Positions 25,032 through 32,826 of a stretch of DNA of 64,000 nucleotides are shown in pieces (position 1 is the first letter of the stretch; every line of letters starts with the position of its first letter). Both the position numbers and the translations under genes were made by a program. The stretch lies in NCBI RefSeq assembly GCF_003116815.1, contig NZ_QDKQ01000069.1, positions 1 through 64,000 on the forward strand, given 5' to 3'. Under the pieces are notes generated by a model. That model had not been told where the DNA came from, searched no databases, and saw nothing but the letters and a program-made list of their open reading frames with translations. This stretch comes from Caulobacter endophyticus. Its GTDB lineage: Bacteria; Pseudomonadota; Alphaproteobacteria; Caulobacterales; Caulobacteraceae.

Positions 25032-26825
25032 ATGACCGCGAAAAATCCCGCGCCGCGCAAGCCGCGTCGTCGACGAAGCGAACCGCTGCCGACCACACCT
25101 GACGCTGTCGAAATCGCGCTTGAGGCAGAGGCGCGCAATCCTTCGCAGGACAGTCCGGCCCGGCGGCTGCTCGATAGACAAACCGCGCTCATCGACGCCG
25201 ACCTGAAGCTCCGCGGTTGGGAGATCGCCCGTGCGCGCGCCGGTGTCGCGCTGACGGGCCTGGCCGTCGCAGCGGCTCTGGCGGGCGCGATGGTGCTGGG
25301 CGCCATGGCTTGGTCAGCGAGCCAGGCTCAAGGTGTCGTCGTCAGGGCGTTTACGACCTCGAGCGACCTGGAAAAGGCCGGCTACAGCGGTCCGACGCTC
25401 GCCCGGCGGTTCCTGGATCGCATTGATGCGCACCAGTACGCCTCACGCGGCACGGTCCTGCAGCGAAACAGCGGGTTTTCCAGCGAGGGCGACGACGCGA
25501 TCCGGCTTGAAATTCCTCAAACGGGCCTGTCGGTCTCCGATCTGCAGGCCATGCTGCGCGACTGGCTTGGGCATGAGCGGACGCTGGACGGCGCGGTCAC
25601 GCGCAACGGCGACGGCGTGACCGTATCGGTGCGTCTCACGGGCCTGCCTGCCGTTTCCGTCAGCGGACCTGAGCAGGACCTCGACGCGCTGCTCAGCCAG
25701 GCCGCCGACCAAGTCTATGCCTTGGCCGAACCCCAGCGCGCGGTCTTTGCTCAACCCGACACGCCGGAAGGCGAAGCCAAGGTGCAGGGTCTCTTGACCC
25801 AGATCCGCACGACAGGCTCGTCGGTCGAACGCGCCGACGGCTTTTCGTTTTCGGCCGCCAGAACGCTCGACAATCGCCAAGCGGTGCGGTTCGCCCAGGC
25901 CGCGACACAACTGGCGCCCGATCTTCCGATCGCTCACATGCAGCTGGGATCGGCGCTCCGCGCGCTGGGCCAGGACGGTCCTGCCCATAGCGCCGACCTC
26001 CAAGCGCAGGCCGCCTTCAAGCGACCAGCACGGATGCTGTGGGCCGAAGGTCAGCGAGAGCTGCAACCCATTCGCTTGGCGGCGCAGCTCGCTGCCGATG
26101 AGGCTGACTTTGGCCGGGCGGTTAGGCTGCAACGTCGACTGCAGGACCTGCGCGCGCGACGGGGTGTCCGAAGCCTGGGCGAGCTGCCACAGGTCCTCGC
26201 AGCGCCTCATGATCTCAATGCCGCGCTGGCGGGCGTTGATCTCGCTGCCCTGAGCGGCCCGGAGACCCTGAACGCGCGCTTGGCTCGAGCCGAGGTCACC
26301 GCGGCCGCCGGGCGTCGCGCGGAGGCTGCTGCACAATACGACGCCATCGCGGCCGAGCTGGCCAGGCTGGACGCACAGGCGCAGCTCAAGGGCCATAGCC
26401 GTAGCCGCCAGAGCGTATCGCTGGATGTGCCCCTGGCTGCTGCGCGCGCACGCGCGGTCGCCGAAGCTGGCGATCTGCCGCGAGCGCGCGACCTCATCGG
26501 CTCGACGCCCCTGAACTGCTATCGCTGTCGCATGGCCCGCGGCCATATTGCGTGGTTGGCCGCCGATTACACCGCAGCGGGTCGCGAGTATGAGGCGGCC
26601 GAAGCGCTGGCGCCCGACCTGCCGTTCGCCTTCGAAGAGCGCGGCCGGCTCCATTTCGCTACGCGCGACCTGCAGGGCGCCCAGCGAATGGCCGCTGAAG
26701 CCGCGCGCCGCGCGCCCAACTGGGCCGATCCGCTTAAGCTCAATGGCGATGCGTTCGCGATGCAGGGCAAGACCGGCGCCGCCGCTCGCGCCTACCGCGC
26801 GGCTTTGAAGCTGGCGCCGCGTTGA
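25032..26825 (+). CDS. Membrane-anchored TPR-like protein (597 aa)
   Basis: A 597-residue protein with a basic cytoplasmic N-terminus (1-70), one membrane helix (about 71-95, LTGLAVAAALAGAMVLGAMA) and a large periplasmic part. Residues 100-230 form an alpha/beta region of unknown type. From about 285 on there are tetratricopeptide-like helical hairpins, clearest at the C-terminus (ARGHIAWLAADYTAAGREYE through AARAYRAALKLAPR). A CYRCR pair near residue 500 may be redox- or metal-related. ATG 25032 is preceded by a G-run. It probably heads an operon with the next two genes. I cannot assign a pathway. Confidence 0.7.
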   Translation: MTAKNPAPRKPRRRRSEPLPTTPDAVEIALEAEARNPSQDSPARRLLDRQTALIDADLKLRGWEIARARAGVALTGLAVAAALAGAMVLGAMAWSASQAQGVVVRAFTTSSDLEKAGYSGPTLARRFLDRIDAHQYASRGTVLQRNSGFSSEGDDAIRLEIPQTGLSVSDLQAMLRDWLGHERTLDGAVTRNGDGVTVSVRLTGLPAVSVSGPEQDLDALLSQAADQVYALAEPQRAVFAQPDTPEGEAKVQGLLTQIRTTGSSVERADGFSFSAARTLDNRQAVRFAQAATQLAPDLPIAHMQLGSALRALGQDGPAHSADLQAQAAFKRPARMLWAEGQRELQPIRLAAQLAADEADFGRAVRLQRRLQDLRARRGVRSLGELPQVLAAPHDLNAALAGVDLAALSGPETLNARLARAEVTAAAGRRAEAAAQYDAIAAELARLDAQAQLKGHSRSRQSVSLDVPLAAARARAVAEAGDLPRARDLIGSTPLNCYRCRMARGHIAWLAADYTAAGREYEAAEALAPDLPFAFEERGRLHFATRDLQGAQRMAAEAARRAPNWADPLKLNGDAFAMQGKTGAAARAYRAALKLAPR

Positions 26826-26869
26826 TCCCAAGCCCGCGCCGCCCTGGACGCGGTCTCGCGGTGACGTTG

Positions 26870-27385
26870 ATGCGCTCATGGCCGCCGTCGTCGCGCCATC
26901 GGGAACGCGATGTTCGGGCGCTTCGTCTCATCTGCCTGGCCGCCCTCGCGCTTGCCGGCTGCGGCGAAGCTGGGCCGCCCAAGGCAGGCGACGTGGTCGT
27001 CCCATTGGTCGGCGGCGTGGCGGGAACCAGTGCGCGAGGACATTTCTCGACCGTATCGATCCACGCATACGCTGATCGGCAGCAGCACGTCGTGACGGGC
27101 AAGCGCATCCGCTTCCGGTTCGAACAGGCCTACTCGACCACCGCCGATCGACGGGAAGGCCCCCACCTGCGCCTGAGGCTGCTCTACAAGATCGATGATC
27201 TCGAACCGGTCCTGGCGGGCCCTCCCGGCGACCAGCACATGGGACCTAGCCGGGCGAGCGCCACGGTCAGGGGCTGGGCGCTGGGCGGCGACCTGACGCC
27301 CGCGACCATCGCCCAGGCCAAGGGCGCGTTCGGGACCATCGGCGCCGTTCCACCCGGCAGTCTCGTTTTGCGCCCGGACCTTTGA
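26870..27385 (+). CDS. Putative lipoprotein (171 aa)
   Basis: Residues 15-32 from ATG 26870 form a hydrophobic lipoprotein signal with lipobox LAGC. The mature part is beta-rich (RIRFRFEQAYSTTADRREG, LRLRLLYKIDDLEPVLA). A TTG at 26822 overlapping the preceding stop would give a 187-residue form with a much longer N-region, so the ATG is preferred. No family is recognised. The close spacing points to co-transcription with the TPR gene upstream and the 127-aa gene downstream. Confidence 0.6.
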   Translation: MRSWPPSSRHRERDVRALRLICLAALALAGCGEAGPPKAGDVVVPLVGGVAGTSARGHFSTVSIHAYADRQQHVVTGKRIRFRFEQAYSTTADRREGPHLRLRLLYKIDDLEPVLAGPPGDQHMGPSRASATVRGWALGGDLTPATIAQAKGAFGTIGAVPPGSLVLRPDL

Positions 27386-27388
27386 GGA

Positions 27389-27772
27389 ATGACCGCCTAC
27401 GACGTCACCGCGCCGGGCCTGCTCGAACTGGGAGCGCGCCGCAAGGTTCAGCCCGTCGCCGCCTGGCCGTCGCGCGGCTCCCTGGTGATCGCCAGGCCCG
27501 GTCCTGGCGGGGTTTTCAGCGACGTCATCGGCTGCTCGCCGAGGAACATCATCGACGGCTATCCCGTATGCGGCGGACTGAGCTCCTATCGCGGCTGGCC
27601 CCTGGAGATCACCTTTTCAGGCAAGGATCTGTGCCGATACGACGAGCTTCTGGCGGGGGCCCGCACCCTGTTCGATCGCTTCTATCTGGACGAAACTGAC
27701 CGTTCGCCAGGACTGTCGGAGCAAAGATGGTCGCCGGCGGCCCGTCCGATCTCGGCGGTGAGCGCGCCTTAG
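27389..27772 (+). CDS. Hypothetical protein (127 aa)
   Basis: A 127-residue protein starting MTAYDVTAPGLLELG, 3 bp after the lipoprotein stop. It contains IARPGPGGVFSDVIGCSPRN and LEITFSGKDLCRYDELLAG, with three Cys residues. The final 20 residues look low-complexity. No signal peptide or known family is evident. It is the third member of the TPR-lipoprotein unit. Confidence 0.55.
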   Translation: MTAYDVTAPGLLELGARRKVQPVAAWPSRGSLVIARPGPGGVFSDVIGCSPRNIIDGYPVCGGLSSYRGWPLEITFSGKDLCRYDELLAGARTLFDRFYLDETDRSPGLSEQRWSPAARPISAVSAP

Positions 27773-27831
27773 AATTCGTCCGGCGAGAGACCCATGCACT
27801 CCCGGGAGCGGCAAACCTGTCAGGGTTGCGC

Positions 27832-28482
27832 TCAGACCGCGCTTTGCCAGACAGCCTCCAAAGCCTTGTCGTCAGGGACCACGAGCCGATTGCGGTCCAA
27901 CCAGGCCAGGCGCTGGCTCGCCAGGACCTGCAGGGTGCGGTTGACGTGCACAAGGCTGATGCCGAGCACCTGGCCCAGGACGGCCTGTGTGACGGGCACC
28001 AGGCTGCGATCATCCCCGGCCGCCAGCTTCAGTCGCGTGTCGAGCTCGCCCAGGAGGTGAGCGACCCGTCCCAAGGCCGCCAGCACGCCGATCCGGAACA
28101 CTTGGTCCTGAAGGCGGGCCTGATGCTGCAGGTTATGGGCGGCCAGGGCTTTGACCAGCTGCGGCCGCAGGGCGACCAGGGCTCGGCCCTGGGCGGAAAG
28201 GCGGCGCAGGCGAACCGCGCTAAGGGCCACGATCTCACCCGCGCCGAGCGGTGCGGTCGCCGTGTCGAGGCCAACCACGTCGCCGGGGAGGAAGAGCGCC
28301 ACGATCTGCCGCTTGCCGGAGGCCATGGTGCGCACCAAGCCGGCCCAGCCGTCGCAGAGCACGAAGGGCGTCGCGCCCTTGGCCGCGCCAAGAACCGCGT
28401 CGATCGGGACCGTCTCCAAAGGCGAGAGCGCCGCCTCCAGGGCGTTCACGTCGTCGCTGGCGAGGGGGGGCGTGTTGGCCAA
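27832..28482 (-). CDS. Crp/Fnr-family transcriptional regulator
   Basis: About 216 residues from a TTG at 28482. An N-terminal cyclic-nucleotide-binding-type beta-barrel (GATPFVLCDGWAGLVRTMASGKRQIVALFLPGDVVGL) is followed by a dimerisation helix and a C-terminal Crp winged HTH (VTQAVLGQVLGISLVHVNRTLQVLASQRLAWL). No FNR-type Cys cluster is visible. The start is uncertain: no good ribosome site was found, and an upstream in-frame ATG at 28614 would add an Arg/Cys-rich stretch atypical of the family. It is divergent from ardA. Confidence 0.8.
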   Translation of the reverse strand: MANTPPLASDDVNALEAALSPLETVPIDAVLGAAKGATPFVLCDGWAGLVRTMASGKRQIVALFLPGDVVGLDTATAPLGAGEIVALSAVRLRRLSAQGRALVALRPQLVKALAAHNLQHQARLQDQVFRIGVLAALGRVAHLLGELDTRLKLAAGDDRSLVPVTQAVLGQVLGISLVHVNRTLQVLASQRLAWLDRNRLVVPDDKALEAVWQSAV

Positions 28483-28808
28483 GCACGCGCACGGTCGCCG
28501 ACAGGCGCAAGGGTGTCGGCGTGCGAGACGAACCCGGAACTTCCGTGGGCGAGAAGAACGACATTGGCGTCGAGGAAACGCCGCCGGACGCCGACATGCA
28601 AGCGCTGCTGTCAAAGTTGGCGACTGTCGCTGGCGCTCCGGGCTTGGGGCGCCGCCCCCAGCGCGCTTCGGATCGGCTTCCGCCCAGCTTCAGGTCCTTT
28701 GGACCCTGCAGCCGGGTCCCCGCGAAGCCGCCCCTCCGCTTGCACCCCCGGTCTCGCCGACGGGCAAGGGTTCGAGTGATCGAACCCCTGCCTTTAAGGA
28801 TGAAGACC
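28483..28808. other. Intergenic region between the Crp/Fnr and ardA genes
   Basis: These 326 bases separate the divergent regulator and ardA genes. The only structured element seen is an inverted repeat at 28768-28787. No additional gene is supported, although GC-rich frames run through it. Confidence 0.45.
28768..28787. repeat. Perfect 8-bp inverted repeat upstream of ardA (possible operator)
   Basis: GGGTTCGA (28768-28775), the spacer GTGA and TCGAACCC (28780-28787) form a perfect palindrome ending 21 nt before the ardA start. It could be a regulator-binding site or an RNA hairpin ahead of the ribosome site. It is not the LexA direct repeat. Confidence 0.55.
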
Positions 28809-29339
28809 ATGGGACAAGCCGCTGATGATCTTGAGCCCCGCATCTATGTGGCCTGCCTGGCCGCCTATAATAGCGGCCGACTGCATGGGGCCTGGATCGA
28901 GGTCGAGGATGATGCGGCCGCCGTCTGGGAGGCGATCAACGCCATGCTGGCAGGATCGCCCGAGCCCGAGGCCGAAGAGTTCACGATCCACGACCACGAG
29001 GGCTTTGGCGGGGTGGAGGTCGCCGAGTACGCCGCGATTGATCGCGTCGTCGCTCTGGCCGCTTTCCTGCGCGAGCGCGGAAGGCTGGGCGCCCTGGTGC
29101 TGGGGGCGGTCGATGGGGACCTTGGTGCGGCAAGGTCAGCGCTCGACGATCAGTATCGCGGCCGCTTTTCCAGCCTCGCCGACAGCTTCCAGGAACTGAC
29201 CGAGGAAACCGTCGAAATCCCCGAGGCCTTGCGAAACTACATCGACTACGAGGCCATGGCCCGCGACGCCCGTCTGAATGGCGAGGTCTTCACGGTCGAG
29301 ACCGCCCACGACGAGGTTCACGTCTTCTGGGCGCGCTAG
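28809..29339 (+). CDS. ardA: Antirestriction protein ArdA
   Basis: A 176-residue acidic protein with the ArdA signature RIYVACLAAYNSGRLHGAW near the N-terminus, the antirestriction region EALRNYIDYEAMARDARLNGE, and a strong negative charge. ArdA proteins mimic B-form DNA and block type I restriction enzymes, helping incoming DNA survive. ATG 28809 is chosen because AAGGA lies 9 nt upstream; an ATG at 28800 would add three residues. The length is normal. The gene usually travels on mobile elements, yet here it is 25 kb from the trb genes. Its stop overlaps the convergent 41-codon gene (CTAG). Confidence 0.88.
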   Translation: MGQAADDLEPRIYVACLAAYNSGRLHGAWIEVEDDAAAVWEAINAMLAGSPEPEAEEFTIHDHEGFGGVEVAEYAAIDRVVALAAFLRERGRLGALVLGAVDGDLGAARSALDDQYRGRFSSLADSFQELTEETVEIPEALRNYIDYEAMARDARLNGEVFTVETAHDEVHVFWAR

Positions 29340-29461
29340 GCGCGCGGCAGCAGCGCCAGGACGATGAAGGCCAGCGCCGCCGCCAAGGCGGCGGCCACGG
29401 CGAGCCCGGCCCAGCCCGTGGGCGTGAGAAGGCGGGCGGTGGGACGAGAGCGAGCCGGCAT
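29336..29461 (-). CDS. Small single-pass membrane protein (41 aa)
   Basis: A 41-codon frame starting MPARSRPTARLLTPTGWAG encodes a basic N-terminus followed by one hydrophobic helix (LAVAAALAAALAFIVLALL) and ends PRA. It overlaps the ardA stop in a CTAG. The ribosome site is weak. The topology (N-in, basic, single helix) makes a real small membrane protein plausible. Confidence 0.45.
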   Translation of the reverse strand: MPARSRPTARLLTPTGWAGLAVAAALAAALAFIVLALLPRA

Positions 29462-29493
29462 GTCGCCAGGATAGGGCGCCGCTCAAAGTGGCG

Positions 29494-29817
29494 CTAGGTG
29501 CGGCCGAGCCCCGCCCACCATTCGGCATAGGACGTGTTCTTGGCCAAGTGACGGTTGAGGTCCGGCGCGCCGTCGCGCCACCACACCGGCCCGCGCTCGC
29601 CCAGACCGATCTTGGCCGCGTCGACCCGGGCGCGGGCGTCCGCCAACAGCGCCGCATCGTTCGTCGCCAGGGCGGACCGCACGGCGCGTCGCGCGTTCAT
29701 CAGATCCTCGACCAGGGCCTGGCGTTCATCGGCCAAAAGCGCGGGATTGCTTCGGCGCCAGAGACGGCCGCGCACCACGATATAGCGGCCATCGGGCGTG
29801 ACGGGCGGGGCGCTCAC
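29494..29817 (-). CDS. Conserved hypothetical protein downstream of exonuclease III (107 aa)
   Basis: A 107-residue protein starting at a GTG (29817) that overlaps the exonuclease III stop by 4 bp. It contains VTPDGRYIVVRGRLWRRSNP, a helical middle (RQALVEDLMNARRAVRSAL) and a conserved end DGAPDLNRHLAKNTSYAEWW. I recognise this as a widespread alphaproteobacterial hypothetical of unknown role. The coupling to xth suggests a linked function. Confidence 0.75.
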   Translation of the reverse strand: MSAPPVTPDGRYIVVRGRLWRRSNPALLADERQALVEDLMNARRAVRSALATNDAALLADARARVDAAKIGLGERGPVWWRDGAPDLNRHLAKNTSYAEWWAGLGRT

Positions 29818-30587
29818 CGGTCGATCTCGATCCAGGCCGGCGCATGGTCGCTGGCGGCCTCCAGACCGCGCACCCAGCGATCCACGCCCGCGTCGGTGAG
29901 CTGACTGGCGATCTCGGGCGAGCACAACAGATGATCGATGCGCAGCCCCTTGTCCTTGGGCCAGCGAAACCGCAGGTACGACCAGAAGGTCCACAGCGGC
30001 CCCTCGGGATGGACGGCGCGCAGGGCGTCGGTCCAGCCCTGGTCGAGCAGCCGCTGGAAGGCCGCGCGGCTTTCGGGACGCAGCAGCGCGTTGCCGCCGT
30101 AGGAATGGTTCGGATAGAGGTCGGCTTCGGTCGGCACGACATTGTAGTCGCCCGCCAGCACGACCGGCGCGCCGCTGGCCATCAGGTTTTCGGCATGCGC
30201 CAGGAAGGCCTCGAACCAGGCCAGCTTGTAGTCGAACTTGGGGCCAGGGACCGGATTGCCGTTGGGCAGGTAGAGGCAGGCGATCAGCACGCCGTTCACC
30301 GCCGCCTCGATATAGCGCGACTGGCTCCTGTCCGGCTCGCCGGGCAGGGCGGTGCGGGTCACGACCGGGGTCATGTCCCGCGCCAGGATCGCCACGCCGT
30401 TCCAGGTCCGTTGGCCCTTCCAGGCCGCCTGATAGCCCAAGGCTTCGAGGGCGGCCCGCGGAAAGGCGGCCTGGTCGGCTTTCAGTTCCTGCAGACAGAC
30501 GACGTCCGGGGCCTCGGTCTCCAGCCAGGCGGTGAGCACGGCCAAGCGCGAGACGATGTTGTTGATGTTGAAGGTGGCGATCCGCAC
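29814..30587 (-). CDS. xth: Exodeoxyribonuclease III
   Basis: A 257-residue member of the endonuclease/exonuclease/phosphatase superfamily. It shows the N-terminal MRIATFNINNI, metal-binding Glu in CLQELK, GDYNVVP, the RFRWPKDKGLRIDHLL region and the catalytic His in SDHAPAW. The enzyme cuts abasic sites and removes blocked 3' ends. The start is GTG 30587 without an obvious ribosome site, but it matches the family N-terminus. It is coupled to the small downstream gene. Confidence 0.9.
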   Translation of the reverse strand: MRIATFNINNIVSRLAVLTAWLETEAPDVVCLQELKADQAAFPRAALEALGYQAAWKGQRTWNGVAILARDMTPVVTRTALPGEPDRSQSRYIEAAVNGVLIACLYLPNGNPVPGPKFDYKLAWFEAFLAHAENLMASGAPVVLAGDYNVVPTEADLYPNHSYGGNALLRPESRAAFQRLLDQGWTDALRAVHPEGPLWTFWSYLRFRWPKDKGLRIDHLLCSPEIASQLTDAGVDRWVRGLEAASDHAPAWIEIDR

Positions 30588-30687
30588 CTGGGCACAATGG
30601 CCTTGGCCGCGCGGCGTTCCTCCAAGGCGTCGGCATGGAACAGATTGGACGGCCTGCGGATTCGCTTCTCACAAGGAGGCTTACCCG

Positions 30688-30870
30688 ATGTCCAAACGTG
30701 AACTGATCGAACCGACCCCCGGCGACAAGCGCTACGTGCGGCGCGACGACAAGGGCCAGTTTTCCGAAGTCGACGATGTCGGCAAGTCGTCGGCCGCCGA
30801 CCAGCGCCAGCACGCCAAAAACGACGCGGGGCCTGGGCAGGGCGACCGGGGCGATCGCGAAAAGTCCTAA
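30688..30870 (+). CDS. Small hydrophilic hypothetical protein (60 aa)
   Basis: A 60-residue, highly charged protein starting MSKRELIEPTPGDKRYVRRD and ending with a Gly/Asp/Arg-rich, probably disordered tail. A strong AAGGAGG lies 9 nt before the ATG. The KRYVRRDxxGQF pattern is common in small alphaproteobacterial proteins of unknown role. Its stop codon is immediately followed by the start of the KTSC gene. Confidence 0.7.
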   Translation: MSKRELIEPTPGDKRYVRRDDKGQFSEVDDVGKSSAADQRQHAKNDAGPGQGDRGDREKS

Positions 30871-31077
30871 ATGCCCTCGTCGGTGATCAAGGCGTTCGTC
30901 TATGACGACGCGCGCCAGGTCCTGACCCTCACCTTCGTCAGCGGGCGCGCCTATGCCTATCAGGGCGTGCCCGCCGACGTCGCCCAGGGCCTGCGTCTGG
31001 CCTTCGCCAAAGGGGTCTATTTCAACACCGCTATCCGCGACCGATATGCGGCCCTCCCGGTCGTCTCGGATGGTTGA
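30871..31077 (+). CDS. KTSC-domain protein (68 aa)
   Basis: A 68-residue KTSC domain: SSVIKAFVYDDARQVLTLTF, then GRAYAYQGVPADVAQGL and the closing FNTAIRDRY. KTSC domains occur alone or fused to lysyl-tRNA synthetase or phage proteins; the molecular function is not known. The ATG directly abuts the stop of the 60-aa gene, so both are translated from one transcript. Confidence 0.82.
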   Translation: MPSSVIKAFVYDDARQVLTLTFVSGRAYAYQGVPADVAQGLRLAFAKGVYFNTAIRDRYAALPVVSDG

Positions 31078-31196
31078 ATTTTTTCGCCGCCCGTCCTCTT
31101 GACCGGTTTGGTCGTCGACCTACCTCATCGCGTGCTTGCCGGGCGCCGTTCGGGTCCGGCGCAGGAGCGCGAAGGCCGGTCGCCTCCCGCGCTCCT

Positions 31197-31229
31197 CATA
31201 TCCAACTTGCTTTCGAGGAGATGGAAATG
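31197..31229 (+). promoter_or_regulatory. Candidate ROSE-like RNA thermometer of hsp20
   Basis: The leader of hsp20 folds into a hairpin that covers the ribosome site and start codon. Pairs run C31197-G31229, A-U, U-A, an A-A mismatch at 31200/31226, U31201-A31225, two C-G, A31204-U31222, an A-A mismatch at 31205/31221, C31206-G31220, U-A, U-G, a bulged G31209, C31210-G31217 and U31211-A31216, with loop UUCG. UUGCU facing AGGAG with a bulged G is the ROSE hallmark of small heat-shock gene leaders. Pairing is read by eye, with no energy calculation. Confidence 0.7.
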
Positions 31230-31709
31230 AGCACCGCGTTTGACTTCACCCCGCTCTATAGCTCGATGATCGGCGTCGACCGCATGGTCGATCTCGTCGA
31301 GACCGCGCTCCGCAGCCCGGCGAGCGCCGGCTATCCGCCCTACGACATCGAAAAGACCGGTCAGGACGACTATCGCATCTCTCTGGCGGTGGCCGGCTTC
31401 GGCCCTTCGGACCTGGAGATCACCGCCGAGCCCAACCTCTTGGTGATCAAGGGGCGCAAAGCGTCGGACATCGACCAGAACGCGCGCACCTTCCTGCATC
31501 AGGGGCTGGCCCAGCGCGCCTTCGAGCGTCGGTTCGAGCTGGCCGACCATGTCGTGGTCAAGGACGCCGCCTATGCCCATGGCGTCCTGTCGATCGACCT
31601 GGCCCGTGAGGTCCCCGAAGCCTTGAAGCCTCGCCAGATCCCGATCGGCGGCGGCGCGGATCGCCCGGCGCTGACCCTTGCGCCCGACAAGACCCGTAAG
31701 GCCGCGTAA
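31227..31709 (+). CDS. Small heat-shock protein Hsp20/IbpA family
   Basis: A 160-residue chaperone with an N-terminal arm (1-35), an alpha-crystallin domain (about 38-130: PPYDIEKTGQDDYRISLAVAGF, then RTFLHQGLAQRAFERRFELADHV) and the family IxI-like tail IPIGGG. Such proteins hold unfolding clients as oligomers. The ATG at 31227 is 6 nt after GAGGAG; an ATG at 31221 would overlap the ribosome site. A CTTGAC at 31098-31103 could be part of a heat-shock promoter, but no good -10 was found. Translation is probably controlled by the overlapping hairpin. Confidence 0.92.
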   Translation: MSTAFDFTPLYSSMIGVDRMVDLVETALRSPASAGYPPYDIEKTGQDDYRISLAVAGFGPSDLEITAEPNLLVIKGRKASDIDQNARTFLHQGLAQRAFERRFELADHVVVKDAAYAHGVLSIDLAREVPEALKPRQIPIGGGADRPALTLAPDKTRKAA

Positions 31710-31721
31710 GGGGGGCAGGCC

Positions 31722-31985
31722 ATGCATATGGACCTGAACGCGTCCGATCGGGCGCGCCCCTGGCCGGTGCGGCCCGCCGTCGGCTTCCTCCATCCGCTGG
31801 AGGTGGTGAAGGACCAGGACCTGGAGCCAGTTGAAAAGCGCGAGATCCTGGCCGCCTGGGCCTCGGACGCCAGCGCGGTGGAACACCGGCCCAGTCATAG
31901 ATGGCTCTTGGGAACGCCCGCGCCCGTGCCGCTCAGCGAGGTTCTGTCGGCGCTGAGCCGCCTTGACCGCGAGCCGTTCTCTTGA
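31722..31985 (+). CDS. Hypothetical protein downstream of hsp20 (87 aa)
   Basis: An 87-residue protein starting MHMDLNASDRARPWPVRP, with FLHPLEVVKDQDLEPVEKREILAAWASDA, a motif seen in short alphaproteobacterial proteins near stress genes. The C-terminus is helical. It lies 12 bp after hsp20 and is likely co-transcribed, so heat-inducible. No known domain is recognised. Confidence 0.7.
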   Translation: MHMDLNASDRARPWPVRPAVGFLHPLEVVKDQDLEPVEKREILAAWASDASAVEHRPSHRWLLGTPAPVPLSEVLSALSRLDREPFS

Positions 31986-31994
31986 GTTGGGGCG

Positions 31995-32024
31995 GGCGGC
32001 CGGCCAGCCGTAGGGCCGGCCGCC
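31995..32024 (+). terminator. Strong hairpin after the hsp20 unit (terminator-like, no U-tract)
   Basis: An 11-bp perfect stem GGCGGCCGGCC/GGCCGGCCGCC with an 8-nt loop begins 10 bases after the stop of the 87-aa gene. It is followed by AAGCCTGTT rather than a T-run. It may end or attenuate the hsp20 transcript. Confidence 0.5.
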
Positions 32025-32056
32025 AAGCCTGTTCCCGTGTTTCGTGACGTTTGACC

Positions 32057-32296
32057 ATGCCCAGCTATCTCTTCGTCGAGCCGTCTGACGACGGCTGGAT
32101 CGTTCGCGGCGACTTTGCCGACAGTCCAAGGACTTTCCCCACCGGGGCCGGCGCCGAAGAGGCCGCCCGCGATCTAGCCCAGGGCCTCGCCGACGACGGC
32201 GCCTTGGTGATCCGCCTTCGCGATGGCGCGCGCGCCGGCCGTTTCCTGTTCCCGCCCCATGGCGGGGCGCCGGAAGCCTCGGCGCGACGCGCTTGA
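32057..32296 (+). CDS. Small hypothetical protein (79 aa)
   Basis: A 79-residue protein starting MPSYLFVEPSDDGWIVRGDF and containing FPTGAGAEEAARDLAQGLAD. The beta-hairpin plus helix pattern resembles DUF2188-type small proteins, but this is only a resemblance. ATG 32057 is taken rather than a TTG at 32051. It is convergent with the CZB-type gene, 3 bp apart. Confidence 0.6.
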   Translation: MPSYLFVEPSDDGWIVRGDFADSPRTFPTGAGAEEAARDLAQGLADDGALVIRLRDGARAGRFLFPPHGGAPEASARRA

Positions 32297-32299
32297 GGT

Positions 32300-32662
32300 T
32301 TACGCCGCCAGTGACGAGGCCGCCGCGCGCATGCGCCGCAGCGCCGCGAGAAGATCTGTCAGGGCCAGGGCGAACGGCGATCCATTGCGCAGCGCGCGCT
32401 GGCCTTGCGTCCACTGCCCACGCTGGATGTGCCCGGCCACGACCGCGGCCTCCTGGTGGAAGGCGCGATGGGTCTCAACCAGGCCCAGGAGCGCATGGTG
32501 GCCGGCCCAGCGCCGCGCGTCTTCGCCTTGCAGCCAGCAGCCCGTCGGGCAGAGGCGGTCGGTGGGCAGGAGCGCCGGATCGAGGGCCCTGCGCTCGGTG
32601 ACGGCCGCGAGAAGCGCCTCGCGGATCTGGCTGTGTTGCTGTGCTTGTTCCTGAAAGTCCAT
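32300..32662 (-). CDS. CZB-like zinc-binding domain protein (120 aa)
   Basis: A 120-residue helical protein starting MDFQEQAQQHSQIREALLAAV; the ATG at 32662 follows GAGAGG. The pattern of an early His, then CPTGCWLQGE and HRAFHQEA, resembles the chemoreceptor zinc-binding (CZB) domain, which senses hypochlorite or zinc in diguanylate cyclases and receptors. Here it stands alone, as in stand-alone CZB proteins. There is no output domain, so it may act by binding a partner. Metal ligands are inferred from the motif. Confidence 0.65.
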   Translation of the reverse strand: MDFQEQAQQHSQIREALLAAVTERRALDPALLPTDRLCPTGCWLQGEDARRWAGHHALLGLVETHRAFHQEAAVVAGHIQRGQWTQGQRALRNGSPFALALTDLLAALRRMRAAASSLAA

Positions 32663-32826
32663 GACCAAACCTCTCGGCTCAATCCCCCGGGCGCGGTTGT
32701 GCCCGGGCATGGTTTCCAGCCGGTTTTTCGAGGCCCGGTTGTCCACAGTTTCGAGCGGTTGGCCGATAGCCAAGGGGCTGGCGCGGGCCTCTGGACGGGT
32801 TGGGAGCGCCTTCCCATATATCGACC

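Noticed and set aside
28768..28787. Resemblance of GGTTCGA to a tRNA T-arm upstream of ardA
   Set aside because: No acceptor, D or anticodon arm can be built around it; it is simply a palindrome.
31098..31128. A sigma-32 promoter (CTTGAC) before hsp20
   Set aside because: No convincing -10 element lies at the right distance.
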